In this document: positions 1 through 12,968 of the stretch, piece by piece
Numbering within the stretch: position 1 is the stretch's first letter
Layout: each line of letters begins with the position of its first letter
Assembly: GCF_021155775.2 (NCBI RefSeq)
Contig: NC_060238.1
Coordinates: 3,396,001 to 3,460,000, forward strand
Origin: Neodiprion pinetum
Taxonomy: Eukaryota; Arthropoda; Insecta; Hymenoptera; Diprionidae
DNA: 64,000 nucleotides
Reading direction: 5' to 3'
Notes under the pieces: model-generated
Told to the model about the DNA's origin: nothing
The model's database searches: none
The model's input: only the letters and a program-made list of their open reading frames with translations
Position numbers and translations under genes: made by a program

Positions 1-1583
1 ATCTGAGCTGTACCACGTGACCAGAAGAGCAATTATAAATTTGAAAAACTGGACAAATGACTTGATTTTCAAAAGTCTCGGGAGGTCGGCAATAATACTT
101 GAGTATTTGCGTAAGTGGCAACCCGTAAACTATTCCACTATCTCTCCGCGTCTATCGAACGCTTTGATCCCCTCTGCTCGATGAGGCTTCTGAGGTCGTA
201 ATACCGGGCGCCTAATCCCCTCGTGATGTTTTGTATGATTTTTAATAAACGCCGATCAGACAGCCAGATGTATGTGAGGGCTGCCCGAGGCACTTGACTG
301 GCAGGCTCGATGCGAAGAGCCTCTTGGGTTAGTTCGCTCGTTCGCCGCGGTCTTGCGGGGGCCAGTCGAGCCCGGACCACTTGATACACAAAACTGACTG
401 ACGGAAGGACCGCCGAAGACCCACTCCTCCTCTTTCGCGTTCGATTCTATATATATGCCCGAAACAAAGCTGCCCCCGATCCACCATTGTCTTCATCCCG
501 ACTTAATCCTCGATCCACTTGTTCCCCCTTCATCTTCTGGAGGACCTGCCAAAGATATTTCGGACAAATGGAGGAAGCGCCGACCGAGCGTCAGGCTTCA
601 ACCCCTTTGTCCGCAGATTTATTAATCCCGAAAGAGCCGCGATTAGAATTTGAAAAATGTTCTTGTTTTTCCCCAAGGAATTTCCATCTTCGTACTAATG
701 TAATTGGACAAATTTTTTTCTCCACCTCGATCTTTCGCGCACTTTGAAAAGAGTTTTCTCCTGCGCTCTCGTTCTCTGAAATTCAAAGCGGACGGAGGAT
801 GGAAAGTAGGCCGAAAATTCTAATTTTCGTTCAAACCGAACCTGAATCGAATCCGAAACACGGGGTGGAAATTCAGGTCTGCCTCGGAGCAGATCGAGTC
901 CTCGTCGTCGTTTCTGCGAAGTCGGAGCGTCGCGACGCGTTTCGCAGCTTCTAAACCCCTCCAGCGTGGCGCTTGGCGTGCGCGTCCCTCTCAGCAAACA
1001 AACCGGGAAGCAGGCAGAATCGAGAATCCCGGGAATATTCCGAACGGAAAGCACCGTGCCATCCACCCCCAGAGCCTGGGACCCGGTCTAACGTCACGGA
1101 GGAGATAATTGTCCCCTGCCAATTAAAACTCAACCCCTCAATCCCTCACCCCCTGAGGCATACAAATTTTTAGGGTTGATTATCATAGAAACGGAAAGTA
1201 AACTAGGATAACAACGAATTGAGATAATAATTTCGATTTCACAAATTTAACTTCGTTTTGCATCATCGGAAAGCATAGACGATGAATAAAGTAAAATGAA
1301 CAGCCCCAAATTTGGAACAAAAACTTGTGATGATTATTTACCGTTCTCTTCCTACGGGACCATGAAATTTCTTTAAAAACTATCTCTTCAGAAAATTTTA
1401 CTATAACATTTTGGTAATACAAATTACTTAACAAAAGAAAATATGTAAGAACAGAAAAAAGTTGAAGTTTTATTCATTTAGTGCCTGAATTCACTTTACA
1501 ATATTTTCTCGACTCTCGTTTCTCTTCAGTTTTGTCAGTTTTTTTCAAATTCTTTTACCGTAAGATTTCTCGATATCATCGAC
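1..1583. other. intergenic flank, no gene supported
   Basis: Open frames here are short, lack recognisable domains and overlap on both strands. The first 1.1 kb is GC-richer than the following AT-rich part. I see no tRNA, no transposon ends and no convincing splice-linked reading frame. The last ~80 bases before 1584 are pyrimidine-rich and would be the 5' UTR or promoter of the gene that follows. Confidence 0.4.
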
Positions 1584-2761
1584 ATGGTTAAAATCAAATC
1601 GAAGCGATTGAACGGGGTCGAAAAAGCGCGGACTGTCAAGTCGATGATGATCTATAATTATTTAAAGTCTAAAGATCGAGAACTGGCCGGCTGTCAACAG
1701 GGACTGTCAATGCGGGAAATTTCGAAAGGTGTCAGACACGCGTATAACCTGAACGGTCGCATCATAAGCAAGAAACAAATCGCAGCTGCCATTCGCCACG
1801 GAATAAATTACGGAATAGTGGAAAGAGTTGGAAGGAAAAAATACAGGTCATTTAATTATTAAAATCGGTTCCGAATCATAAACTATATGCAGATTAGGGT
1901 GGATCATTTTTTAACCTATTTTTTTTTAAGGTGCCACTCAAAAAATTTATCACGAATACTGGAAAAAAAAATTGTCGTAAAATCTAGTGGAGGTAGGAAA
2001 ATATTTAAAGATCGCTGCCAATTATTGTAATCTTTATTATTTATTTTTATGCGTACACCTTACGGACTTTTATATACATTGTTTTTTTTTGTTTCGTGGT
2101 TTAATTAATCGTTCATTAATCAACAGCAAATTGCGCCTAACAATTCCGCAGTTGGCTGTTCTCGTCTTTTATCCGAAAGATTAATCGTCTCGGAGAAATT
2201 TGGATAACAGTTTTTGTTGCCAAAATAGGAGTGTCGCATTACCTTGACGTCCCTGTTTCGTTTTCAGTACTGATTTTTATGAACAATGATTATTTGGACC
2301 ACGATATGAAAAAAATAGACATAAAAGTGAGTAAAAAATATTGCAATAATTGGCAGCGACTAATTCCTACTTCCTCCAGGTTTTAGGACAATTTTTTGTC
2401 AGTATTTGTCACGAACTTTTCACGCGGCACCTTACAGTTGTAATATTTTTTCGATTCCGTTGTTGTTTCATTCTGCATACTTGAACAAAAATTCGTTTAA
2501 AATGTTTTTTTTTTCTTCAGATTTGATGGTAATTCCAGCGCGGTTTCGGATTGGAGAAAAACTTGCGACAGGGCAAGAAAAAAACCAACTAAAGCCCGGC
2601 CCCCAAAAAAACAACCAGTACCAAGACCCAGGGTGCCAAGACCGCCCTCGTTTAAACCGAGACATAAAAATTTGAGGGAAGAACCGATGCCGAGGGTCCG
2701 AAAACACGGACCGAGTGATTTTCCCCACGATAAAAACGATTGCGGATTTCCCCTACTTTAG
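1584..2761 (+). CDS. linker-histone-like winged-helix protein with basic Pro/Lys/Arg tail (two exons)
   Basis: Exon 1 is 1584-1846 and exon 2 is 2521-2761; the intron (1847-2520) starts GTCATT and ends in a long T tract plus TTCAG. The junction splits an AGA codon (phase 2) and the joined frame stays open to a TAG at 2759, giving about 167 residues. Residues ~15-90 alternate helices with a final RVGRKKYRF-like wing. This resembles the globular domain of histone H1 or the small insect winged-helix families (a DUF4777-type domain is my best guess, from memory only). Residues ~100-140 are strongly basic and proline-rich (for example KKPTKARPPKK and PRPRVPRPP), which suggests a DNA- or chromatin-binding tail. 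Without splicing, exon 1 would end at a TAA at 1860 and give 92 residues. The start ATG sits in GACATGG, an acceptable context. Function is inferred; a sperm-chromatin or protamine-like role is possible but not shown. Confidence 0.62.
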
Positions 2762-4817
2762 GAATAATCTTTCATTCATTTTGTCATAACATATCGTTTT
2801 GATTGTCGCTTTACACGCTTTAATATATTTTATAACAAATCGCATGTATAATTTTTATTCTAACAATTCTTTAGTGAATTATTCTCCTGTTAATTTTGTT
2901 ATCTTGAGATACTGTTTTTTTTTCTGACGTATTGCATGTAAAAATATTTGAAAATCAAACTGTAAGATTTTTGTAGAAATAGATCCGACTCTCCCTTTTC
3001 CTTCTTTCGCTCCTTCCGTTCTATCCGGGAAAGATAAAAAAGAAAACGATTGGGTCAAGCCATTGGCGACGTAGTTACAAGCATGCGAGTTCTCTCTTCT
3101 CTATTTTTCATACGTGAAAAGATACTTTATGAAAGAAAGAAAAAAGCTTTCCTGCTTCGGTTTTTTTCGTGGGAGTCGAAGAAAACGCAGGGCTGAGAGT
3201 TGAATCGGCGATGACCGTGAGCTGACCGGACAGAGCGTGAAAATGGGTAAAATTTTCGAATCGTAACGAATCTCCAGAGAATCTTCGATAATCCTGGACA
3301 TCCGGCACCTGCATTACATCGCGAACAATTCACGCAGGTTGTTGTATCCTCTCGCAACTTTCCCACAGTATTCTTAATCGTCTGTTGCGAATTAAACCCT
3401 GGCAGGTAATACGACGGGTTTTACCTGTCTGGCGGTTCTTCGATGAGATGAAAAGGAGAACCGGGGTTAAAAAGAGGGTGAGGAAGAGTTCAACTCGCGT
3501 AATGGAAGAAGCAAGTAATGAAAAACCGATGAATTAATGAATCACTTGAAGAGTGATAATTGAAAGTGGAAAAAAGATGGTACAATTTACAATTGATTTG
3601 ATTTGATTTAATTTCTTACGCCATGGGGCAAATCTTTGGCAATACAAAAATACAAGGATTAAAATACAAGAAATTGGGTTCAAGTTAAGGATAAAATAAA
3701 TGAATATGTATAGATACCTAGATTAAGAGATGAAATTAGCTTGGAGAAATACAGCAATTCAGGTTTGCGATGAGTACCGGCTAATTGTTGGTTAAGAGAG
3801 TTAACAGAGTGGTATGAGATTGTTGATTGATAAGGATGACAACACAAAATAGAGATCAAGAAAATAATGAAAAGAAATAAAACAATCGCGTGGAGCCTGA
3901 AATATGAAAGAGAGAAGGAGAATTATTACTGAAAAATTTCTTATTAAAAAATGAAAGACGTGTTCGAAGAAAATATAAGCAAAGCAGGGATAGAAAGGAC
4001 GAATTTATTTCTCCAAGGTAGGATATATTTTTCCACCAATATCGAACAAAATTTGTCTTATAATACACACGCTGAATTTGCGCTTCGACTGATTTACTTC
4101 ATGGTTCATGATTTGCGCGAAAACCGAAAAAGGAAAAAAGGAGTTGAAATCGCGCCCAAGTGAAAACCCTTATCCTTCTAACGAGTATCGATTACCGATT
4201 GTCAGAGATACGGGTACGGACTCTTCACTCTTTGGATACAAAACACACCTCTGCCTACCCATAACGCGTTGAGAAGCAGAAGGTTCGGAGACGGACGTTG
4301 CAGGTTTATGAATATTTGAGGAGAAAATTGGGTCGTAAAGCGAGGCTTGTTAGCGCAACAATGCAGATGGCTGTTTGATCGGTGCCCATGTCTATGAATA
4401 CGAAAGGGTCCGTATCCACTCGCCTTATACCTCCACACGGGGCATTCCTTTCCAATTCATTTACTCTCCGAATCCAGCCGTTTTAATTTGGCCAGATATT
4501 TATTTCTGTAATTCGGTGTCTGCCGGTAAAAATATACGTGAAATTTCTGAGATTTTTATCTTTATGTAATAACGGCTTATTCGATTTTTTTTTTTTATAG
4601 ATAGTATTCGACAATTTTGGAGATAAAAGTTGACAACTTGAGACCTGGTCAGAAAAAAATATCGAGTTTTTGAAATAGATTGTAGGTATTCAAAAAAAAA
4701 AAATCTTAGATCCTTAAATTTGAACTGGCAAATAAACATTATCAATTTAATAGCAATTAATTGGTTATATCATTTTTGTCTACCGATGATGTGATTGGAT
4801 TAAATTTTTTGAAAATC

Positions 4818-4849
<32 letters not shown>

Positions 4850-5758
4850 AAGAAAAAACTGACTAATGTTTCAATAAACTAATAATACATAAAAAAAAAA
4901 AATAATAAAGCAGCGAAATTAGCAAAAGTTGGGATCAGGGTGGGTCGATTTGGCATGGAATGCCCAATACACGTGCCCACTGCTGACTTCTATAATACAA
5001 AAGCTCTTGCTGCGTGTGCCGGGCGTAATGCCGTGTTGAGGATACCTGGTGGGTGGTACACTATGTCGTAATTTCGAGCAAATTGTACGTTGCGCTGCGC
5101 GTCGTGAGCTGCACAATGCATTCCCACCCTCGGAATCGACGTTTCAACGTTTCAGGGTCTAGCCATTTCATCGCCGGAACCCTATTAGATGGATTAAGCC
5201 AAAATCACCACCTTTCTTCTGCCCTGACCAGCGTGGCGTCAAATCCGGAGCGCTTTCCTGGACGCGACGACGTGCCAATTATTGTTGTATACCTCTGCCT
5301 TGCCCATATGTTTCAATTCTGTTATCCAGGCACCCCATACAACCCTCGACAAACTATCCTCATAATTATTTCCACTCAAATCTGTTCACGCGATCCGCGG
5401 CGCTAATTTGCAGGAACGTTTGGACTGACTCGAACTCGAGTGCAGTCGACCACTTGGGAAAAGGTTGTTGAGCCATTAAAAAAATTCTGTTTGTAACACT
5501 CTTCACGATTGAGTTGAGGAAATAGAGAAACGATCCGTCCAATTTACCAAACACGTGAGTTAAGGTCTAGTATCTTCATATCAATTTCGCGATGTTAAAG
5601 TGCTCGAGATTTAATTGATTGGTGGTCTTAAGTCCGTGGAAGCGTAAATATTCTTTTCCAAAACCTGTACGATTCGTTCGACGTGCAGTTCTTATCTTTT
5701 CCGTCTTCTTAATGAAATGCACAAGTTTTAACAATGACGATGATAGATGTCGTAGTAT
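2762..5758. other. intergenic, AT-rich, no gene supported
   Basis: No coding signal beyond short random frames. It contains an (AT)n run at 4818-4845 and several poly-A/poly-T tracts. The part at 4920-5400 is GC-richer, with overlapping open frames on both strands (plus-strand frame 5053-5406), but no recognisable motif or clear splice pair. Confidence 0.4.
4818..4845. repeat. (AT)n microsatellite
   Basis: Uninterrupted AT dinucleotide run of about 27 bases in an AT-rich intergenic region. Confidence 0.9.
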
Positions 5759-5904
5759 GGGGTAGTGATTCAAACTTGGAAGGATCAATATTTGGAATGT
5801 CCGATATATCGATATTTCATCAATCTATGGTTATTTTATTTTCGCATCTCTGAAATTTCGACACATTCCAAACAGTGATCCTTCCAAGTTTGGACCACCA
5901 CCCC
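5759..5904. mobile_element. 146 bp MITE with ~42 bp inverted ends
   Basis: The left end reads GGGGTAGTGATTCAAACTTG and continues to GGAATGT at 5800. The reverse complement of the right end starts GGGGTGGTGGTCCAAACTTG and also reaches GGAATGT. The two ~42 bp arms differ at only a few positions and enclose an AT-rich loop of about 60 bp. TTAA follows the right end directly; the left flank (AGTAT) does not match, so a TTAA target duplication is only suggestive. No coding capacity. Superfamily uncertain. Confidence 0.7.
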
Positions 5905-7587
5905 TTAAAATGATTTGAGGTGATCATGCAAGTCTGATGACGATTCACGAAAAGAGAGTTCAGTATCAGTACGCTACTTGGAAATCGGGCAGGTTGATCG
6001 AGGCCGGAATACGCAGGTTACGTGCAACATGCGATGATGGCACGAGGCATGCTCCGACCGGAGGCAATTGGTGGTTCAAGTGGCTGACGGCAAGCCGGAA
6101 GTGAGTTCTGCGGCACGTGGCCTGGCGTGCGCGTGAAAATAGGACTGGAATCTATTATGCTCGTGAGGCATGTGTGCGCGATCGAGGTGGCGATGATGGT
6201 GGAGGATGGTGCACAAAGGCGGATGAAAAAAGGAATGAATAGATGTAGGAGTAGACGAAGGAACGGTGCATGGTAAGGTACACATACCGCAGTTTCCTTT
6301 TCATCTTTCACGTGCGTGAGAGTCCGAGTATAAGAAGAACTGGAAACGAATATTAATGGTGGCTGATTGGTGGACAATAGAAAGTGGAGTCTAGTGCCGA
6401 GACAACCGTTGCGACCTATGCAGGGCACGGGATCCGGTGACGATGCTGATAATAAACGCCACATTCTCACCAGAAAGAAGAGCTGACACTCGGCTCACGA
6501 CCCACTCGAGGATCCATGAACCGACCAGTAACCATCTGAACGCGTGTCGTACGCTTATCATATTCATCGAACCACTTTTTCTCTTTCTCGTGTATTCCAT
6601 AACTGGATGAAGTGTAACAGCTCATCGATCAAGCCCATAACATTCTGGTAACCGAATCTGAGACTGCTGTTCAAATTTGATGACTTCTAAGTCTTCGCCT
6701 GAACGATGTTTCGGATTTTTGATTCGAATAGACGCTCAGAATAAACACCAACATCACAGGCATGACAGTCGCGAATTTGATTCGCAACGTTTTCGCTGTT
6801 TCCTTACCGACTTTTGATGTGCCGAGAACCCGTCAGACCTTGGAAAGCTTCTTGAATTTCAAACTCTATATAAATTCTTTGTCTCCAAAGTTCCAGCACT
6901 AGCGGAGAATTTTGTAATGCGAGATAGGCACGTGTCTCTTGGTTCGTCAGGAGCTCTTTGACTCGAAGAGAAAGACTAACAACAACGTGAAAAACAATTC
7001 ATGATCACGATACGGTTCGAAGCTGGTGAAGTGAATTAGCTTATCAATACGGACAATGGCTTGGCGGGTGTTTATTGTTGCCATGCATGGGTGTGCACAT
7101 ACTAACCAACAACGTTACAGATACGCACTTGCGCGTATTCCATTATCCCTCGTGTTCCAGTGTATCACCAAAACTTGGCTCGAGTCAGACGCGTGTGCCG
7201 TCTCGCTCAGCAGGGAAAATCGACGTGAGCCAAAGGTGTGACACGAGAGGCCCAGCATTCAGACAAAGACTTTTCCTGGCGCCGACTCGTGTCGTACCAA
7301 TTAGGAGGGTCATTGTGTCCCCGGGGTTTGTTCGGCCGTTCCCCGTTCCCCCTTATCGACGCTCTGCCGACTTATTAGGTTCCGGGTGGCTCGTCAGACC
7401 CAGTGGTAGGTATTACACAATCGACTCATACTGGTACGCAGCGTTGGAAGTTACGCTGGCAACTCCTGCGGTCTTGCGTTTGCATGAAAATGACCAAGAT
7501 ACTACGTTTCTTGATGCTCGTCAGTGTCTCCCGGGAGTTTTCGTGACTTGGAGTTGTCAGGAAGTTCAGTGTCGAGTCTAGTACTCG
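5905..7587. other. intergenic, no gene supported
   Basis: GC-richer than average in 6.0-6.6 and 7.0-7.6 kb. It holds open frames up to 150-168 codons (minus 6018-6470, plus 7075-7581) that show no domain, no clear start and no supporting splice signals. They could be transcribed noncoding sequence or exons of an unknown gene. Confidence 0.35.
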
Positions 7588-8233
7588 AAAGGACCCCGCA
7601 GAATCCTTATGAAAATTGGCTTCTGGTCGAATTTGATGGATTCAAAGCATATTGTAGTACATATACTCCCGATCAAAAGTACTCGTGGACTCAAGTCCCA
7701 AGCATCAGTAGTTTGCGAGATATGGACTTCGGAAAGGGGTTGTACGGATTTTTCGACATCTACGGATTTCGCGATTTTTACGAATTATAAAGCTTCAAGG
7801 GGGACTCGAAATCAAGTGAATCACTCAAAAACTGCACACCCAAGTCGCAGAGATTCTGTATTCGCGTGAAAAACAGGACAAGTCGATTACTGCAAGAGTC
7901 GGATGGTCTCGTTCTTCACGCGATATCTGACGTTGCGCCTCCTTCCGGTATCGCAGCTTCCTGCCTATCTGTGAGAATCAACCGTGCAGTTTATTGAGCG
8001 ATTCGTATGATTTCAAGTCCCCTTGAAGCTTTGTAATTGATGAAAATCACGAAACCCATAGATGTCAAAAAATCTGTACACCTCTCTTCCGAATCTTGTA
8101 CCTCAGAAACTACTGACGTTTGGGACGTGTGTCTGTGAGAACTTTTCATCGAAAGGATACGTACCATAGCATACAGAAAATCCAATTCGACCCGGAAGCA
8201 AATTTCCATAAGGATTCTGCGGAATCCTTTGCC
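7588..8233. repeat. large inverted repeat (two ~250 bp arms)
   Basis: The arm at 7588-7840 pairs with the reverse complement of 7982-8233. Matching landmarks include GCAGAATCCTTATG, CATCTA(C/T)GG, AAAGCTTCAAGGGG and AACTGCA in the same order and spacing. The spacer is about 140 bp. Identity looks roughly 70%, so this is an old inverted duplication or fold-back element. Frames read along both arms are related only because the DNA is; I see no known protein in them. Confidence 0.75.
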
Positions 8234-11200
8234 TGGATTCATCAAACTTTCAATGAGTTTTGAGAAGTGACGATACAGACCATGGGGACTAGGGTACCGG
8301 AGTGCTTAAAACTGGATTGTGCTCCAGTCACTGGCTTCCGAAATCAGGCTTCCCGCGCTCTTCGTGTCCACAACGATTCCTGACACGCCTTGCAACGTTG
8401 CAGGATAAAAAGAACCAAGCAGGTCGTTTGTTCGCTGCTTGGTTCAGGGTCGTTATCACGGCTCGTTATCACCCGAGAGATTAGGCCTATCCACACTAGG
8501 CTGTTGTGTCGTCGTTCGGTTCGCGTCCCGCATGAGAGGAAAGGCTCCTCGACGTTGTGCCCACCACTCTCTGTGTACACGTCGCATACCTTGCCTACCT
8601 GCCTCTATCCTCCGGTTCTCTCTTTCGTCGTTCGAGCATGAACTGCAGGCGTAGACGACACCATGAGAATGTGTAATGGGCACATTGCACGGGTGGATCC
8701 CGACTCGCCTACTTAGAGACAGACGTTGATGTATGGGTGTGGATAAAACCGAGCCGACATGCATGTATTCCTCATCGTTTTCTCCCACCGTCATCAACGT
8801 GACGCTCGCTTAGATGTGTATTCCCGTTTTACGAGCGGGGCGGCTTTAGATTTGTTGCGGGAAACCCGAGGCTTTACCTATCTTGTGGATTACCTTTTTT
8901 TTCTCGTTTCTCTACCTCGTTTTCGAGAGTAAAAAAGCGATAATGTGCGCCTAAACAAATAGCATCCCCGAGATGGTGTGCCTCGAGTCGTTGGAGCCTG
9001 GGGAAAACGAAACGATCTTTCCGTACATGCCGGTGGGCGCTGTTTCTCGTTAACGTGGTATCACTGTAATCTATATTGTCTTTGAATAAGTCGAAACCGC
9101 AATCCTTAAAGACAATGATCAGCATACGCGTTACAACTTAAGATTCACACCAATATCGAGCAGCTACGATCGCTTAGATAAAAATTTCCATGTTCCGAAA
9201 TTATGTAAGAGAAACTTGCACGCTTATTGTAAAGTTGAAATGTATAATTATTCTACAATTTCTCATCTACGAATAAATTTCTGCATCAAAGTGTATTCTT
9301 TTTATAGTAATATATACAATCTCAATCTCGTGATAATGATAAATGAATCTCGCTCACTGGAATAATTGCAAACTGTTTTATAAAAGATTCACATTAGTTC
9401 AGTTGGAAATAAAGTTTGCTGTAACAAGTCCAAAATACTCGGCAAAATATTGTATAAGCAACAATTTGTAACGTGAGAAATCACGAAAAAAAGAGCAAAT
9501 ACGACAAGCGTCTCATTCAACAGAAAACGTTAAAAAATCAGTAACAAACCGACTTGCTTTTCTCTCTGTATCCAAGTTCGACTAAATTAGTGCTTTATTC
9601 AAACTATCGATGGCAAGCATTATTATGCAAAAGATGTTACAGAGTTATAAGATTCGTATGTAATAACGTTATACAAAAAATTACCAATATTGTAATTTCC
9701 GATACATAACATAATTCTTATCAAGAAATTATAAATTTTGTTATCTGGGCTCCCCATTCATTCGGTCGATGAATGATGACGAAAATTGGATAACTGATCA
9801 CCGGACTTTTACATTGCAAAAAATTAGCAGCGTCTAAACTGATCACCAGTGGATCAGAACTTGAAGCTAAGACAGTTCTTGGATTCTCACCAAAAAATAT
9901 TCTATAAAAGACACCTCATTTTTTTACAACGTACACTTTTCAGCCAAGACCAAGTGTCACTTCCTAGGATGCAAAATGTTCCTGCATTGGAATGTTCTCT
10001 GTTCGTGATGAACACTAAAACAGACAGCAACGATAATACATAGACACCTAGATCCGTACCCTACGTTACAACCAAAGAATTCGACAAAAGAGCATGACAT
10101 TTGGCGCGGCATGCTGTAAGGAACAAGGACATCCCTTGGCGCCGAGGGGTGTTTCGAACACTCGTTGCGGCTAAACGTTCGCCGCGGGGTGCTAGCGGTA
10201 AGCCGCAACCCGTGGCATCGTGCTTACCCAATCGTCTGGAAAATATGAACTCTTTACGACCGTACCAGTTGAATACAGAACGTGCTATGCTGATGGGGTT
10301 GCGGGAGGATCTCTTCATCGGGACTCTCCATCGCCGGTCGAAAGTCAAGCGCCATTATTTTTTGCACACTCTATTCAAGTCCTTTTTCTTTTGGACTTTT
10401 GTGTTGTTTCGCAATATGGAAGCAGCAGCAGGTCATTCTGTGCAGGGTAACCAGTTTTAGAAAATATCCTGAAATATGTCGAAAGCTAAGGATTAAATTG
10501 TAAAATGTTTCGAGGAAAAGTTGTTGCGTATGAAAGGGGAGGTCGGGAGAGTTTTTGGGTCCGGGGATTCTGCTGGGCCTGTCAAGGCCCAATTTTTGTT
10601 TTACAAACGGAACCTTCTATTTTTTATTTCATCTTATTTTTTCTCATTGAAATGTTGATAAGTTCTAATCCCAGTCATTTTTCATTTTCGTTTTTGAACA
10701 GGGCCAATACGTTGTTCTAAGTTTTCTCGTGAAAAGCGTAGCAATCCGTCAATATTTCCGAAGAATGTAAAAATGAGAACGAGTTTTACGACGGACAGAA
10801 CTGTTCAATATTAAATGGTGTGTTGTTGGCGCTTGTTAGCATCAGAATCAGCTGTCAAACTTTCGAACACCTTAATTAAGAAGTGAACCTATTCTGATAA
10901 AACCAAGACAAAACTTGTGTCCGAAACATTTTTCAATCTAACAGTTAGTCTTCGATACATTTTAGCATATTTTTTAAAATGGAACACCCTGTATATCTGC
11001 TCATTGTCACTACTTCCGTACGTATCACGTGGTTTTCCAGCTACTATCAATATTTTCATTAATAATGTTACCAAACGTTGATCACCGTCCAAATTTTCAC
11101 CCCGATCGCTGTTTTTTACCGTTGAATGCTTTTCTTCAATTTCGGCTCAGCGGCAACAATTTCAACCTTTCTCCAAGTTAAGTTACAACCTGTATCTACC

Positions 11201-11327
11201 TATACATTCACCGAGTGTATGACGTGATTAACTTCCTCATCCGCCATCCCCTCATCCTCCCTTTCCGTCCTCCCCTCCCCCGGTTTTCCTGATTCTCGCG
11301 AGCCTCCTTTCCTCCCTTTTCACCGGC

Positions 11328-11330
<3 letters not shown>
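8234..11330. other. intergenic, no gene supported
   Basis: 8.3-9.1 kb is moderately GC-rich with overlapping frames on both strands; 9.1-10.1 kb is AT-rich. Frames at 10101-10460 and 9957-10348 overlap on opposite strands and show no family motif. Nothing else could be supported. Confidence 0.35.

Positions 11331-11366
<36 letters not shown>
11331..11366. repeat. (GA)n microsatellite
   Basis: About 36 bases of alternating GA, in a local purine/pyrimidine-biased stretch. Confidence 0.9.
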
Positions 11367-11370
<4 letters not shown>

Positions 11371-11761
11371 GGAGAGAGGGTATGGCCAACATGGCCGACG
11401 CTAATTAGCGCCTAATTATTATTTATTGCGTAACGAATGGGGTTGGCTGCTGCCCCGGGAAATACGAGACCGTATAGCCAGCCACTCCCGACACTCCCTG
11501 CAGCCTCTCTCTCCCTTTCACCCTCAGCAGCACTCCCAATAATCGTTCGTAACCACGTCACTGCAAGGACGACCCAACCTAATCATAGCTCCACTCTTTA
11601 CGGCTTCAGATAAAAAGCGGTACTGAAATTATATACCGTCGTTATTGTTAATTATTGTTAACAGAATTGATGGTGTCCTCGTTACAATTAATCGAACGTT
11701 TTATTCTACCTGTTTGTTCATTGGTAGCAGCTATGGAGTACGGTAAATGATTTGGAAACTA

Positions 11762-12163
11762 CACTGAGAGAAATTTTTAGTTCCGGTTACCGTTCGGTTC
11801 TTAAGCATTTTCATTTTTTACCACAACTGAAAAATATAGTTCTAGGTAGAATATGAAAATTGATTTTCTAACCGTTACCGGAAAGTCTAGTATCCGTTAC
11901 TATTCTTTCTCATTACGATCACTGTTGCTATATTTTCTTGCAACTGTTGCGAAAATTTAATGCTTGTCCAAGAATAAATTGACGTTAAAGCCTTGTTCAA
12001 CTGAAAAAGCAGAGTAAACCTCACAAACTGATTTTGCGTTGCGATGACCAAAAGAGGATCGACAACAGCGCAAAATGTTTACGCGTACCTTGTTTTTCGT
12101 AATTCCAACAATATTCAAACAGTTTTTTTTAACGATACCTGTTTTACTCAATTTTTCTCAGTG
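11762..12163 (+). mobile_element. CACTG-end MITE, copy 1 (complete)
   Basis: Begins CACTGAGAGAAATTTTTAGT and ends TTTTTCTCAGTG. It shares the family's ordered internal blocks: GTTCCGGTTACC, TTCTAGGTAGA, CTAGTATCCGTTACTATTC, ATTACGATCACTG, TTGCAACTGTTGCG, GTAAACCTCACAAACTGATT and AACAGTTTTTTTTAACGATA. It has no coding capacity. TA precedes the left end; the right flank is TG. Confidence 0.85.
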
Positions 12164-12968
12164 TGTGTTTAAGATAAACCGAAAAAGTCGAAAAATATAC
12201 GGCGTCGTTGATTTAAAAAAAATCTTACTCGCTGTTGAAATTACGGATGTTTAAAAATGTTCGTTGGGTGAGAATTTAAGAAGGAGAATTTAATGAACAA
12301 ACACAATACGTAAGATCAATTTTGAAATATGCTGTTAATGAATCCGTGCATGCATGGAAAGTCAACGAGTATCGAACATTTCTAGTTTAAATTGCAATCG
12401 CGCAAATTTCCAATTGCTAGAGAGAGTCTGGTCGGCACGATGAATCGCGGATAATTAGCGGATGCGTTTCTTCGCAGAATTCTACATCTCGTTTTAACAA
12501 GGTATTTGTGTACGAGGTAAATTCCTGATTTTGCTGCCTGCGCGTGTATTGGTGCGAGGAAAACGGGGGTAAACACATACTGTATATGTGTAGTTGAGTT
12601 ATGCTCACAAGTATTACGGAAAGGGAAGGCGCAACGAGGCCGCACAAATCCAACAGGCGACGAGGCGACTACGTATGTATGTGTGTATGCTTATATACAT
12701 GTGTGTACATATATATATATATATATCTGGATGTATGCATGAATGCATTCGTCTATGCGTGTAGAAACGAACGTATGTGTGTGAGACCTCGAGAGTTTCT
12801 CAGAACGTAAGGAACGACGTGAGACGAGGAGGAGGTCGTGTGTAAATCCATAACTTGGCAAATTCTAATTACGCTTCGAGAAACCTCGGGCGAAACAAGC
12901 AGAGCTTTGAACAGCGTTTGCAGGAAGAAACTGGGATGAAATTTGAGGGAAATGGTGATTTTTAGGGA
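12164..12968. other. intergenic with TATA/GTAT-rich stretch
   Basis: No gene supported. 12670-12780 is rich in GTAT/ATGT and (AT)n repeats, and frames crossing it are low-complexity artefacts. Confidence 0.45.

Noticed and set aside
6018..6470. 150-codon minus-strand frame
   Set aside because: No domain, no good start context or splice support, and biased composition; could not be supported as a gene.
7075..7581. 168-codon plus-strand frame
   Set aside because: No ATG start, no recognisable motif; the neighbouring inverted repeat suggests repeat-derived sequence.
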